NCBI GenBank assembly: GCA_947090765.1
Contig: OX352322.1
Span: 1,073,501-1,137,500 of the forward strand
DNA: 64,000 nt
Source: Pseudomonas sp. MM223
Lineage (GTDB): Bacteria > Pseudomonadota > Gammaproteobacteria > Pseudomonadales > Pseudomonadaceae
Reading direction: 5' to 3'
Each line of letters begins with the position of its first letter. Positions within the stretch are counted from its first letter, which is position 1. The notes beneath the pieces were generated by a model. The model did no database searches. It had not been told where the DNA came from and saw only the letters and a list, made by a program, of their open reading frames with translations. The translations under genes and the position numbers were made by a program. Below are positions 20,745-30,322 of the stretch, piece after piece.

Positions 20745-21317
20745 ATGCAATTGGACCGTGCCACTGGCTGGTTCCACGGAATCGGAATCACCCACTGCCC
20801 CTCGCCGAACTTCAATGCCCGCCCCGAAGGCGAATCGGTTTCCCTGCTGGTGATCCACAACATCAGCTTGCCGCCGGCCTGTTTTGGCACCGGCAAGGTG
20901 CAGGCGTTCTTCCAGAACCGCCTGGACCCCAACGAACATCCTTATTTCGCCAGCATCAGCCACCTGACCGTGTCGGCGCACCTGTTCGTCGAGCGTGACG
21001 GGGCGGTGACCCAGTTCGTGTCGTTGCTGGAGCGTGCCTGGCACGCGGGCGTGTCGCGCTTCGACGGGCGCGAAGGCTGCAACGATTTTTCCATCGGCAT
21101 CGAGCTGGAAGGCACCGACGACCTGCCCTATACCGATGCTCAGTACGGCGTGCTGGAGCAGCTTACCCGGCACATTCGTAGCGCCTGGCCGGCCATCGAC
21201 CTGGGCCGCATTCAGGGCCACAGCGACATTGCCCCGCAACGCAAGACCGACCCCGGCCCGTCGTTCGATTGGCCGCGCTACCGCGAAGCGTTGCTGCACA
21301 ACGAGGACAAGGCATGA
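20745..21317 (+). CDS. ampD: 1,6-anhydro-N-acetylmuramyl-L-alanine amidase AmpD
   Basis: This 190-residue cytosolic amidase removes the peptide from anhydro-muropeptides during cell-wall recycling, which keeps AmpR-driven beta-lactamase expression low. Zinc ligands are visible as His38 (LLVIHNIS), a His in GRIQGHSDIAP and the Asp in KTDPGPSFDW. The N-terminal WFHGIGITHCPSPNFNARP is typical. The stop overlaps the ampE start. Confidence 0.96.
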   Translation: MQLDRATGWFHGIGITHCPSPNFNARPEGESVSLLVIHNISLPPACFGTGKVQAFFQNRLDPNEHPYFASISHLTVSAHLFVERDGAVTQFVSLLERAWHAGVSRFDGREGCNDFSIGIELEGTDDLPYTDAQYGVLEQLTRHIRSAWPAIDLGRIQGHSDIAPQRKTDPGPSFDWPRYREALLHNEDKA

Positions 21318-22144
21318 GTTTTCTGGTGTTGTTGCTGGCGCTGTGGGTCGAGAAGTTTTCGGCCCTGCGTCATCAAGTGCAGCGTGATGGGTTCTTCCTC
21401 GGCGAGCTGGTACGCCTGGAGCGCAGCGGCAAGGTGCACCCCTGGTGGACGCTGGCCATTCTGGTATTGGCACCGGTAGCACTGCTGGTGTTGCTGCTGC
21501 ATGTGCTGGAACCGGTGGCCTATGGGTTGCTGGCTTTGCCAGTGCATCTGCTGGTGCTGGTCTACAGCCTGGGCCGAGGGGATGCCAAGGCGTCGCTTGG
21601 TGCGTTCCGTGATGCCTGGCGGCGCGGTGATGATCAGGCGGCGCTGCATGTTGCAGAACGCGACCTGGGCCTGGTGGCGGATGAGCCGCATAGCCTGTTG
21701 GTGCGTGTGCAGGGCAACTTGCTGTGGCAGGTGTACCAAGGCTTTTTCGCGGTGATCTTCTGGTATTTCGTGCTGGGCCCTGGTGCGGCGCTGGCTTATC
21801 GCCTGCTGGCGCTGTGTGGCGAGCACAGCCAGCAGCCTGCGCTGAAGGCGCGTGCCGAACAGCTGCGGCACATCATGGACTGGTTACCGGTTCGCTTGCT
21901 GGCATTGAGCTTTGCGCTGGTGGGCAACTTCCTCGCGGTTACCCGGGTGATGCTGCACGAGGTGCTCAACTGGCATATCAGCGCTGCACACCTGGTGGCG
22001 CGGGTGGGACGTATTGCCGATGACATTCCCGATGAAGAAGACAGCCAGCGCGGGTTGGGCCGGCTGGACAGCCTGTGGGAGCTGCTGTTGCGCTGTGCGG
22101 TGCTGTGGTATGCCGGGTTTGCGCTGTGGACCGTGCTGGTCTGA
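21314..22144 (+). CDS. ampE: AmpE inner-membrane protein
   Basis: This 276-residue protein overlaps ampD by 4 bases (ATGA), the classical ampDE arrangement. It has four or so hydrophobic segments, including LAILVLAPVALLVLLLHVL and LLRCAVLWYAGFALWTVLV, plus family text SFLVLLLALWVEKFSALRH and FAVIFWYFVLGPGAALAYR. Its role as a regulatory signalling modulator linked to beta-lactamase induction is inferred from the family. Confidence 0.92.
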   Translation: MSFLVLLLALWVEKFSALRHQVQRDGFFLGELVRLERSGKVHPWWTLAILVLAPVALLVLLLHVLEPVAYGLLALPVHLLVLVYSLGRGDAKASLGAFRDAWRRGDDQAALHVAERDLGLVADEPHSLLVRVQGNLLWQVYQGFFAVIFWYFVLGPGAALAYRLLALCGEHSQQPALKARAEQLRHIMDWLPVRLLALSFALVGNFLAVTRVMLHEVLNWHISAAHLVARVGRIADDIPDEEDSQRGLGRLDSLWELLLRCAVLWYAGFALWTVLV

Positions 22145-22182
22145 AGCCAGCCGCTCCCACAAAAAACGCGTTCACCCGAGTT

Positions 22183-22959
22183 TTACCATCTGAATAACTC
22201 GCAGGCATTGCGGCTACTGGCCTGCGCCAACACTTCCACATCGAGCCCCATCACCTCTGCCAGCGCCCCGGCAATCTCCGGCAGATGCTCCGGGCTGTTG
22301 CGTTCCCCCGGGTACATCACCGGCGCCATGTCCGGCGCATCGGTCTCCAGCACGACACTTTCCAACGGCAGCCGCGCCAAGGTCTTGCGTAGCCGCAACG
22401 CCTGCGGCCAGGTTGCGGCACCGCCAAGTCCAAGCTTGAAGCCCAGCTTGATGTACTCGCGCGCCTCTTCGTAACTGCCGGCAAATGCATGGATCACGCC
22501 CGCCCGCGCCAGCTTGTAACGCTTGAGCGTGGCAATCACCTGGGCGTGGCTGCGGCGCACGTGCAGCAGGGCGGGCAGGTCGAAGTCGCAGGCCATTTGC
22601 AGTTGCGCTTCGAACAGGTCCTGTTGGCGGGTTTTGTCCAGGTCTTCGAGGTAGTAGTCCAGGCCAAACTCACCCACGGCGCAGAGGCGTGGGTCGCCGC
22701 GCAGGCGCTCCAGCCATTCGTGCAATTGCACCAGGTGCTCCGGGCGATGCTGGTCGAGGTACACCGGGTGCAGGCCGAGCGCTGCGAACAGGCGCTGATC
22801 GGCGCAGGCCAGGTCCCACACCCGCTGGAAGTTCGCCTGGTACACCCCCAGCACCACCATCCGTTCCACCCCGCGTGCCGCCGCGTTGGCCAGCAAACGC
22901 GGGCGGTCGGCGTCGAAATCCGGGAAGTCCAAGTGGGTGTGGGTGTCGATCAGGCGCAT
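22183..22959 (-). CDS. TatD family metal-dependent hydrolase
   Basis: This 258-residue TIM-barrel hydrolase has the metal ligands of TatD deoxyribonuclease-like enzymes: THTHLD at the N-terminus, the Glu in VGEFGLDYY, LLHVRRSHAQV, and the Asp in LETDAPDM. It starts 2 bases downstream of the fruR stop and is probably cotranscribed with it. A link to fructose metabolism is not implied by the family. Confidence 0.9.
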   Translation of the reverse strand: MRLIDTHTHLDFPDFDADRPRLLANAAARGVERMVVLGVYQANFQRVWDLACADQRLFAALGLHPVYLDQHRPEHLVQLHEWLERLRGDPRLCAVGEFGLDYYLEDLDKTRQQDLFEAQLQMACDFDLPALLHVRRSHAQVIATLKRYKLARAGVIHAFAGSYEEAREYIKLGFKLGLGGAATWPQALRLRKTLARLPLESVVLETDAPDMAPVMYPGERNSPEHLPEIAGALAEVMGLDVEVLAQASSRNACELFRW

Positions 22960-22961
22960 GT

Positions 22962-23957
22962 TCAGGCCGCCGTGATGCGCTGCTTGAACGTGCGGCCTAC
23001 GGCATGCACGCCTGGTTCGTAGCGCTTTTCCTCGATCGCGGCCAGCGCCAGGTCCAGCGCGGTGGCGGCAATCTGGCCATGCTGCTGGGCCATGGCATTG
23101 ACCGGCAGCGGCAGAAAGTCGAGCAACTGGTTGTCGCCAAAGGTACCCAGCTGCAGCTGGCGCGAGTCGGCAGGGCGTGCCTGCAGCGTGTCGAACACCC
23201 CCTGCAGCAGCACGTACGAGGTGGTCACCAGGGCATCCGGCAGGCCGCCCAGGTCATTGATCAACTGTTGCATCAGACGCTGGCCGCACTCACGGCTGAA
23301 CGCTTCGCCCTGGTAGCGACGGACCTCACCGGCATAGCCTTGCAGGGCTTCGTCGAACCCGCCGGCACGCGCCTGGCTGACCGACAGCTCGGGGCGTGCG
23401 CCAATCAGGGCAATGCTGCGTGGGGCTGCGCTGAGCAGGCTGGCGGCGAGTTGGCGGCTGGCATCGCGATCATCGCTGATCACCGAGCAGAAGTGCGCAG
23501 GGTCCAGGCGGCGGTCGATGGCGATCACTGGCAGGCCTTTGTCCTGCAACTCGCGGTAGCTGTCGTCTTCCGGCGGCAGGCAGCTGGCGACGAACAGGGC
23601 ATCGCAACGGCGCGCGCGGAACAGTTGCTGCAATTGGCGTTCGCTGTCGGGCTGGTCGTCGCTGCTGGCGATCAGCAACTGGTAGCCACGAGCACGGGCG
23701 CCTTGCTCCAGCTGCTTGGCGATGCGGGCGTAGCTGGGGTTCTCCAGATCCGGGAGAATGAAGCCCAGGGTGCGGGTGTGTCGGCTGCGCAGGCCCGCGG
23801 CCTGTGGGTTGGGGGTGAAGCCGTGGGCTTCGACCACCGCGCGCACCCGTTCGACAGTGCTATTACTGATGCGCTGCTGTTCAGCCTTGCCGTTGATGAC
23901 GTAGCTGGCCGTGGTCACGGATACACCGGCCAGACGGGCGATATCGCTGAGTTTCAC
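22962..23957 (-). CDS. fruR: Catabolite repressor-activator Cra/FruR
   Basis: From a GTG at 23957 this LacI-family regulator has 331 residues. AAGGA lies 7 bases upstream of that codon, and the product begins with the HTH text KLSDIARLAGVSVTTASYV and then NGKAEQQRIS. The sugar-binding half follows. Cra of P. putida responds to fructose-1-phosphate and controls the divergent fruBKA operon. An open frame extends 76 residues further upstream to an ATG, but that stretch is not protein-like and covers the operator. Confidence 0.95.
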   Translation of the reverse strand: MKLSDIARLAGVSVTTASYVINGKAEQQRISNSTVERVRAVVEAHGFTPNPQAAGLRSRHTRTLGFILPDLENPSYARIAKQLEQGARARGYQLLIASSDDQPDSERQLQQLFRARRCDALFVASCLPPEDDSYRELQDKGLPVIAIDRRLDPAHFCSVISDDRDASRQLAASLLSAAPRSIALIGARPELSVSQARAGGFDEALQGYAGEVRRYQGEAFSRECGQRLMQQLINDLGGLPDALVTTSYVLLQGVFDTLQARPADSRQLQLGTFGDNQLLDFLPLPVNAMAQQHGQIAATALDLALAAIEEKRYEPGVHAVGRTFKQRITAA

Positions 23958-24114
23958 CGAATTTTCCTTGTTATTTCCGGGGCTGGCTGTGAGGCCGGAC
24001 CGGGTATTTTGACCCGGCGCTGGGGCCATGCGCAGACGACCATTGTCGCAATTGTCCGACAGGATGGGGCTTTTTACCGGGCAGATTATCGAGTAACGTG
24101 GCCGTCTGGTCAGA

Positions 24115-24126
24115 TTAAACGTTTCA
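24115..24126. promoter_or_regulatory. Cra/FruR operator in the fruR-fruB intergenic region
   Basis: TTAAACGTTTCA is a near-palindrome around ACGT. It matches the known Pseudomonas Cra consensus and lies 116 bases upstream of fruB and 158 bases upstream of the fruR start, so it can control both directions. Confidence 0.9.
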
Positions 24127-24241
24127 GCTGCCGAATTTTCTGCCTCGGCTGCCATCTGTGCAAGGCTGTTGAACTGGCCCTTCATGTGAATTTTACAACA
24201 ATACTCCAGTACCCGACCGGGAACTGCAAAAGGAGAAGGTC

Positions 24242-27094
24242 ATGCTCGAACTCGCCAAGGAGCAGATAGCCATGGGCCTGACGGCCGCCGACAAGGCCGA
24301 GGCGTTGGGCCTGCTGGCGGACCGGCTGGTTGCTGATGGCCTTGTCGCGCAGGGGTACCTGCAAGGGCTGCAGGACCGCGAGGCGCAAGGTTCCACCTTC
24401 CTTGGCCAGGGCATCGCCATCCCCCATGGCACGCCGCAAACCCGTGACCTGGTGTATGCCACCGGCGTGCGCCTGCTGCAGTTTCCCGAGGGCGTGGACT
24501 GGGGCGACGGGCAAATGGTCTACCTGGCCATTGGTATCGCCGCCCGCTCCGACGAGCACCTGCGCTTGCTGCAACTGCTGACCCGTGCCTTGGGCGAGAC
24601 CGACCTGGCCGAAGCGCTGCGCCGGGCCAGTTCTGCCGATGCGCTGCTCAAGCTGCTGCAAGGTGCGCCTCAGGAACTGGCGCTGGATGCGCAACTGGTG
24701 GGTCTGAACGTACCCGCAGAAGATTTCGACGAACTGGCCTGGCGTGGTGCCCGCCTGTTGCAGCGCGCCGACTGCGTCGACAGCGGTTTTGCCGCTGTGC
24801 TGCAGCAGGCCGAGCCGCTGCCACTGGGCGAGGGCCTGTGGTGGCTGCACAGCGAGCGCCAGGTGCGCCAGCCGGGCCTGGCTTTCATTACCCCGCAGCA
24901 GCCACTGCGTTACCGTGACCAGCCGCTCAATGGCCTGTTCTGCCTGGCCAGCCTTGGCGCTGCTCATCAGGCCCTGCTTGAGCGCCTGTGTGAAGTGCTG
25001 ATCGAAGGCCGCGGGCAGATGCTCTATCAGGCCACCAGTAGCCGTGCAGTGCTGGAAGTGCTGGGGGGCGAGGCGCCAGCCGACTGGCCCAGCGCGCGCA
25101 TCGTGCTGGCCAACCCGCATGGCTTGCATGCCCGCCCGGCCAAGGTGCTGGCGCAACTGGCGAAAGGCTTTGAAGGGGAAATCCGTATACGCCTGGTCGA
25201 CAGCGCGCTGCCGGCGGTGTCGGTGAAGAGCCTGAGCAAACTGCTGAGCCTTGGCGCCCGCCGTGGCCAGACGCTGGAGCTGGTTGCCGAGCCGGGCATT
25301 GCCGCCGATGCCTTGCCGGTACTGCTGGCTGCTATCGAGCAAGGCCTGGGTGAAGAGGTGGAGCCGCTGCCGCAAAGCGAGGCACCCACCGCCGACAGCG
25401 TGCCCGAAATACTGCAAGCCCCTGAGGCCGGTAGCCGCATCCAGGGTGTGGGTGCAGCCCCGGGCATTGCCAGCGGCCCTGCGCATGTGTGTGTCGAGCG
25501 CGAGTTCGACTATCCATTGCGTGGCGAGTCCTGTGCCCAGGAGCGGCAGAAGCTGCGCGAAGCCTTGGCCAGCGTGAACGGCGAATTGCAGGTTTTGGTC
25601 CAGCGAAGCGACAAGGCCATTGGCGAGATCTTTGTCACCCACCAGGAAATGCTCACCGACCCGGCCCTGACCGACGATGTAGAGCAGCGCCTTGCCCAGG
25701 GCGAAAGCGCAGCGGCAGCCTGGATGGCGGTAATCGAAGCCGCCGCCCGCCAGCAGGAAGCGTTGCACGATGCCTTGCTGGCCGAGCGTGCCGCCGACCT
25801 GCGCGACATCGGCCGCCGTGTGCTGGCGCAATTGTGTGGCGTGCGGGCCCAGGTTGAGCCCGAGCAACCTTACGTGCTGGTGATGACCGAAGTCGGCCCG
25901 TCTGATGTGGCACGGCTGGACCCAAGCCGGGTCGCCGGTATCGTTACCGCCCAAGGCGGCGCCACCGCCCACAGTGCCATCGTCGCCCGTGCTCTGGGTA
26001 TTCCGGCAGTGGTGGGCGTGGGGGCAGCAGTCCTGCTGCTTGAATCCGGTACGCCGCTGTTGCTCGATGGCCAGCGCGGTGTGGTCTGCGTGGCGCCGCC
26101 GGCAGATGAATTGCAACGCGCCCTGGCCGAGCGTGATGCTCGCGAGCAACGTCTTCAGGCCGCCTGGGCCAACCGCTTCGAACCCGCCGTAACCCGCGAT
26201 GGCCACGCTGTCGAGGTGTTTGCCAACATCGGCGACAGCAACGGCATTGCCAAGGTGGTGGAGCAGGGCGCCGAAGGCGTGGGCCTGCTGCGCACCGAAC
26301 TGATTTTCATGGCCCACCCTCAGGCCCCGGATGTGGCCACGCAGGAGGCTGAATACCGTCGCGTGCTCGATGGCCTGGACGGTCGGCCGTTGGTGGTACG
26401 TACCCTTGATGTCGGCGGCGACAAGCCGTTGCCGTACTGGCCGATCGCTGCCGAGGAAAACCCCTTCCTCGGTGTGCGCGGTGTACGCCTGACCTTGCAG
26501 CGCCCGCAGATCATGGAAGACCAGTTGCGTGCCTTGCTGCGCGCTGCCGACCAGCGTCCGCTGCGCATCATGTTCCCGATGGTTGGCCAGGTGCACGAGT
26601 GGCGCGAGGCGCGGGCCATGGTCGAACGTCTGCGGGCAGAAATTCCGGTGGCCGACCTGCAACTGGGCATCATGGTCGAGGTGCCTTCGGCGGCCCTGCT
26701 GGCCGCGCAACTGGCGCGCGAAGTGGACTTCTTCAGTATCGGCACCAACGACCTGACCCAATACACCCTGGCCATCGACCGTGGCCACCCCAGCCTATCG
26801 GCACAGGCCGACGGCCTGCACCCGGCGGTATTGAGCCTGATCGACATGACCGTGCGCGCTGCCCACGCCCACGGCAAGTGGGTGGGCGTGTGCGGCGAGC
26901 TGGCGGCCGACCCGCAGGCGGTGCCTGTGCTGCTGGGGCTGGACGTGGACGAACTCAGCGTGTCCGCGCGCAGCATCGCCGAAGTCAAGGCCCTGGTTCG
27001 CCAGGCCGATCATCAGACGGCCCGCGCCCTGGCGCGCGAGGCCCTGCAACAAGACAGCGCCGCAGCGGTTCGCGCGCTGGTGGAGCGTTACTGA
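24242..27094 (+). CDS. fruB: Fructose PTS multiphosphoryl transfer protein (EIIA-HPr-EI)
   Basis: This 950-residue fusion carries the whole phosphate relay except EIIBC. EIIA (1-145) has His62 in GIAIPHGTPQ. HPr (about 285-370) has His296 in NPHGLHARPAK. Enzyme I (about 400-950) has His577 in GGATAHSAIVAR and the PEP-binding C-domain with GVGLLRTELIF, IMVEVPSAALL and FFSIGTNDLTQY. It passes phosphate from PEP to FruA. The ATG follows AAGGAGAAGG. It is first in the fruBKA operon, downstream of the Cra operator. Confidence 0.97.
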   Translation: MLELAKEQIAMGLTAADKAEALGLLADRLVADGLVAQGYLQGLQDREAQGSTFLGQGIAIPHGTPQTRDLVYATGVRLLQFPEGVDWGDGQMVYLAIGIAARSDEHLRLLQLLTRALGETDLAEALRRASSADALLKLLQGAPQELALDAQLVGLNVPAEDFDELAWRGARLLQRADCVDSGFAAVLQQAEPLPLGEGLWWLHSERQVRQPGLAFITPQQPLRYRDQPLNGLFCLASLGAAHQALLERLCEVLIEGRGQMLYQATSSRAVLEVLGGEAPADWPSARIVLANPHGLHARPAKVLAQLAKGFEGEIRIRLVDSALPAVSVKSLSKLLSLGARRGQTLELVAEPGIAADALPVLLAAIEQGLGEEVEPLPQSEAPTADSVPEILQAPEAGSRIQGVGAAPGIASGPAHVCVEREFDYPLRGESCAQERQKLREALASVNGELQVLVQRSDKAIGEIFVTHQEMLTDPALTDDVEQRLAQGESAAAAWMAVIEAAARQQEALHDALLAERAADLRDIGRRVLAQLCGVRAQVEPEQPYVLVMTEVGPSDVARLDPSRVAGIVTAQGGATAHSAIVARALGIPAVVGVGAAVLLLESGTPLLLDGQRGVVCVAPPADELQRALAERDAREQRLQAAWANRFEPAVTRDGHAVEVFANIGDSNGIAKVVEQGAEGVGLLRTELIFMAHPQAPDVATQEAEYRRVLDGLDGRPLVVRTLDVGGDKPLPYWPIAAEENPFLGVRGVRLTLQRPQIMEDQLRALLRAADQRPLRIMFPMVGQVHEWREARAMVERLRAEIPVADLQLGIMVEVPSAALLAAQLAREVDFFSIGTNDLTQYTLAIDRGHPSLSAQADGLHPAVLSLIDMTVRAAHAHGKWVGVCGELAADPQAVPVLLGLDVDELSVSARSIAEVKALVRQADHQTARALAREALQQDSAAAVRALVERY

Positions 27095-28042
27095 ATGGCC
27101 AAGATCCTCACCCTCACCCTGAACCCGGCGCTGGATATCACCATCGGCCTCGCTACCTTGCGCCCGGGGCAGGTCAACCGCAGCCAGGCCCAACAGAGCC
27201 ACGCGGCGGGCAAAGGGCTGAACGTTGCCCAGGTATTGGCCGACCTGGGGCATAGCGTGACCGTTGGCGGTTTCCTCGGGCGCGATAACCTGCAGCCGTT
27301 CGAGGCGCTGATCGACTGGCGCGGCTTTGCCGACTGCTTTGTTCGCGTACCGGGCGAAACCCGCAGCAACATCAAACTGGTGGAAGCCGATGGCCGCGTG
27401 ACGGACATCAATGGCCAAGGCCCGGAGGTTGACGAGGCGGCGCGCAGTGCTTTGCTGCGCCGTCTGGAGCAGGTTGCCCCGGGGCACGATGCCGTGGTGG
27501 TGGCGGGCAGCCTGCCGCGTGGGATCAGCGCCGACTGGTTCCGCCAGCTGCTTGAGCAGTTGAAGGCCCTTGGCTTGAAGGTGGCGCTGGACAGCAGTGG
27601 TGAAGCCTTGCGCGCCGGCCTGCAAAGCGCGCCCTGGCTGGTAAAACCCAATACCGAAGAGCTTGGCGAGGTGCTTGGCCTGGCTGTGGATAACCCGGTG
27701 CAGCAACGTGCCGCTGCCGAGCAACTGCTCGCCAACGGTGTCGAACACGTGGTGGTGTCTGCGGGCGAGCAGGGCGTCAGCTGGTTCGCCCGCGGCCTGG
27801 CCCTGCATGCCTGCCCGCCAACGGTGCAGGTTGCCAGCACGGTAGGGGCGGGGGATTCGCTGGTGGCCGGCATGGTCCATGGCCTGCTGCTGGGCGAGGC
27901 CCCGGCGCAGACGTTGGCCCGCGCCACCGCGATTGCCGCCCAGGCCGTCACCCAGGTTGGCTTCGGCATCCGTGACCGCCAGCAATTGGCGCGTCTGGAA
28001 GCCGCCGTGCAACTGACAGAACAACAAGAGGGTTGCCGATGA
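27095..28042 (+). CDS. fruK: 1-phosphofructokinase
   Basis: This 315-residue PfkB-family kinase converts fructose-1-phosphate to fructose-1,6-bisphosphate. The start (AKILTLTLNPALDITIGL), the AAGKGLNVAQVLADLG-like substrate loop and the C-terminal anion hole STVGAGDSLVAGMVHG with the catalytic Asp are all present. The ATG directly follows the fruB stop with no gap, and its own stop overlaps the fruA start. Confidence 0.96.
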   Translation: MAKILTLTLNPALDITIGLATLRPGQVNRSQAQQSHAAGKGLNVAQVLADLGHSVTVGGFLGRDNLQPFEALIDWRGFADCFVRVPGETRSNIKLVEADGRVTDINGQGPEVDEAARSALLRRLEQVAPGHDAVVVAGSLPRGISADWFRQLLEQLKALGLKVALDSSGEALRAGLQSAPWLVKPNTEELGEVLGLAVDNPVQQRAAAEQLLANGVEHVVVSAGEQGVSWFARGLALHACPPTVQVASTVGAGDSLVAGMVHGLLLGEAPAQTLARATAIAAQAVTQVGFGIRDRQQLARLEAAVQLTEQQEGCR

Positions 28043-29778
28043 ACATTGCCATTGTCACCGCCTGCCCAAATGGCCAGGTGTCGAGTGTGCTTAGCGCGCG
28101 CTTGCTGTCTGCCGCTGCCCAGCGGCGCGGCTGGAGCACCAGTGTAGAAGTGCAGGATGCCGGGCACCCCGAGCGGCAACTGAGCGCCGCGCAAATTGCC
28201 GAGGCCGACTGGGTGTTGGTCATCAGCACCGGCCCGGTAGACCTGGCCCGCTTCGTTGGCAAGCGCGTGTACCAGAGCACGCCTTCACAGGCCTTGGCCG
28301 ACCGCGAGGGCTTCCTCGATGAAGCGGCGGCCAACGCCCAACCGCTGGTGGCTGTACCAGGCGTGCCAGCCGAGGTTGGGAGCACTGGCACGCGCATCGT
28401 CGCGGTCACGGCCTGCCCGACGGGCGTCGCGCACACGTTCATGGCGGCGGAGGCCTTGCAGCAAGCCGCACAACAGATGGGCTATCAGCTCACGGTCGAA
28501 ACCCAGGGCTCGGTGGGGGCGCGCAACCCCTTGTCAGCCGAGGCCATTGCCGCAGCGGATGTGGTGCTGCTGGCGGCTGACATTGAAGTGCCTACCGCAC
28601 GGTTTGCCGGCAAGCGCATCTACCGCTGCGGCACCGGTATTGCACTCAAGCAGGCACGCGCCACCCTGGACAAGGCCCTGGCCGAAGCCAAGGTGGAAAA
28701 CAGCGCCGATGCCGCAGCGGCTGCCACGCCGGTGAAGGGTGAGAAGACCGGGGTGTACAAGCACCTGCTGACCGGTGTGTCGTTCATGTTGCCCATGGTG
28801 GTGGCGGGCGGCCTGCTGATTGCCCTGTCGTTCGTGTTCGGCATCGAGGCCTACAAGCAGCCGGGTTCCCTGCCGGCAGCGTTGATGCAGATCGGCGGGG
28901 AGGCCGCGTTCAAACTGATGGTGCCGCTGCTGGCGGGTTACATCGCCTGGTCCATCGCCGACCGCCCGGGGCTTGCACCGGGCATGATCGGTGGCCTGCT
29001 GGCCAGCACCTTGGGTGCCGGCTTCATTGGTGGGATTGTCGCCGGTTTCATTGCCGGTTACAGCGCCAAGGCCATTGCCCGCTGGGCGCGCTTGCCCAGT
29101 AGCCTGGAAGCGCTCAAGCCGATCTTGATCATTCCGCTGCTGGCCAGCCTGGTCACCGGCCTGGTGATGATCTACGTGGTCGGCCAGCCGGTGGCAGCCA
29201 TGCTCGAAGGCCTCACGCACTTCCTCGACAGCATGGGCACCACCAATGCCATTTTGCTTGGGCTGTTGCTGGGCGGCATGATGTGTGTCGACCTGGGTGG
29301 GCCAATCAACAAGGCTGCCTATGCCTTCTCGGTGGGGTTGCTGGCGTCGTCGAGCTACGCACCGATGGCGGCCACCATGGCCGCTGGCATGGTGCCGCCG
29401 ATCGGTCTGGGCATCGCCACTTTCCTGGCCCGGCGCAAGTTCGCCCAGAGCGAGCGCGAAGCGGGCAAGGCCGCGTTGGCGCTGGGGCTGTGCTTCATTT
29501 CCGAAGGGGCGATCCCGTTTGCTGCCAAGGACCCACTGCGGGTGATCCCGGCCAGCGTGGCCGGTGGTGCGCTGACCGGGGCGCTGTCGATGTACTTTGG
29601 CTGCAAGTTGATGGCGCCACATGGCGGTTTGTTCGTGCTGCTGATCCCCAATGCGATCAACCATACATTGCTGTATTTGCTGGCGATCGTGGCGGGTAGC
29701 CTGCTGACAGCGGTGGTGTATGCGGTGATCAAGAAGAGCGAGCAGGTAGAGCTGGCCGTGGCGCCGGTGAAAGGCTAG
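28039..29778 (+). CDS. fruA: Fructose-specific PTS permease EIIBC
   Basis: The 579-residue product has two EIIB-like modules. The first is at the N-terminus (IVTACPNGQVSS, Cys9). The second, around Cys126 (VTACPTGVAHTFMAAEAL), is the likely phosphorylated site. From about residue 230 an EIIC membrane domain follows (VSFMLPMVVAGGLLIALS, MIGGLLASTLGAGFIGGIV, LGLCFISEGAIPFAAKDP). It imports fructose as fructose-1-phosphate. The start overlaps the fruK stop by 4 bases. Confidence 0.96.
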   Translation: MNIAIVTACPNGQVSSVLSARLLSAAAQRRGWSTSVEVQDAGHPERQLSAAQIAEADWVLVISTGPVDLARFVGKRVYQSTPSQALADREGFLDEAAANAQPLVAVPGVPAEVGSTGTRIVAVTACPTGVAHTFMAAEALQQAAQQMGYQLTVETQGSVGARNPLSAEAIAAADVVLLAADIEVPTARFAGKRIYRCGTGIALKQARATLDKALAEAKVENSADAAAAATPVKGEKTGVYKHLLTGVSFMLPMVVAGGLLIALSFVFGIEAYKQPGSLPAALMQIGGEAAFKLMVPLLAGYIAWSIADRPGLAPGMIGGLLASTLGAGFIGGIVAGFIAGYSAKAIARWARLPSSLEALKPILIIPLLASLVTGLVMIYVVGQPVAAMLEGLTHFLDSMGTTNAILLGLLLGGMMCVDLGGPINKAAYAFSVGLLASSSYAPMAATMAAGMVPPIGLGIATFLARRKFAQSEREAGKAALALGLCFISEGAIPFAAKDPLRVIPASVAGGALTGALSMYFGCKLMAPHGGLFVLLIPNAINHTLLYLLAIVAGSLLTAVVYAVIKKSEQVELAVAPVKG

Positions 29779-29797
29779 AGCTTGCGTTGGCCCCGCT

Positions 29798-29890
29798 GGC
29801 CCTATCGCCGGCAAGCCAGCTCCCACAGGATTGCGCTGGCCTCAGGATCTGCGCCGTCCCTGTGGGCGCTGGCTTGCCGGCGATAGGGCC
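29798..29890. repeat. Paired palindromic repeat, second REP class
   Basis: The arms GGCCCTATCGCCGGCAAGCC.. (29798-29828) and their complement (29860-29890) flank a 31-base centre. The same class recurs at 32398-32476 and 40981-41075. It lies between convergent fruA and the DUF3820 gene. Confidence 0.88.
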
Positions 29891-29898
29891 GGAACATG

Positions 29899-30129
29899 TC
29901 AGCGCCCATGCTTTTGCCGCAACGGCACCAGCAGATCACCCAGCCCGTTGTGGTCGATTTCATGCATCAATGCCAGCAACCCACCTAATTCCCCCGTAGG
30001 GAAGCCCTTGCGCGCAAACCACGCCAGGTAGTCCCCCGGCAGGTCGGCAATGGCTCTGCCCTGGTATTTGCCAAACGGCATGGTCCGGGTCACCAGCAGT
30101 TCGAGGGTTTCCGGCTTCATCTTCGGCAT
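29899..30129 (-). CDS. DUF3820 small protein
   Basis: This 76-residue protein has the DUF3820 core MPFGKYQGRAIADLPGDYLAWF, here given in part, plus KGFPTGELGGLLALMHEID. The family is thought to be related to exonuclease-associated domains, but no function is established. A second ATG three codons downstream (30120) is an equally good start. Confidence 0.82.
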   Translation of the reverse strand: MPKMKPETLELLVTRTMPFGKYQGRAIADLPGDYLAWFARKGFPTGELGGLLALMHEIDHNGLGDLLVPLRQKHGR

Positions 30130-30322
30130 ACCTGGCTATGGAAAAGCGCCGACCATACTGCAATCTGCACGAACGCCCAAGCGGCAATCATGCAGAACGC
30201 CCTCATCAAGTCGTCCTATAAATCTAATAACTAATTGATTTATAAGCATTTATTTTTCGATCATGGACTGGCACGAACTCTGCTCCCTTACAGATGACTA
30301 CCACCTGCCAAGGAGTTCGACC

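Noticed and set aside
23958..24185. N-terminal extension of FruR to ATG 24185
   Set aside because: The HTH normally begins at the protein start, a ribosome site precedes the GTG at 23957, and the extension spans the Cra operator.
28534..29826. Open frame of 430 codons antisense to fruA
   Set aside because: His/Gln-rich shadow of a certain membrane protein gene.
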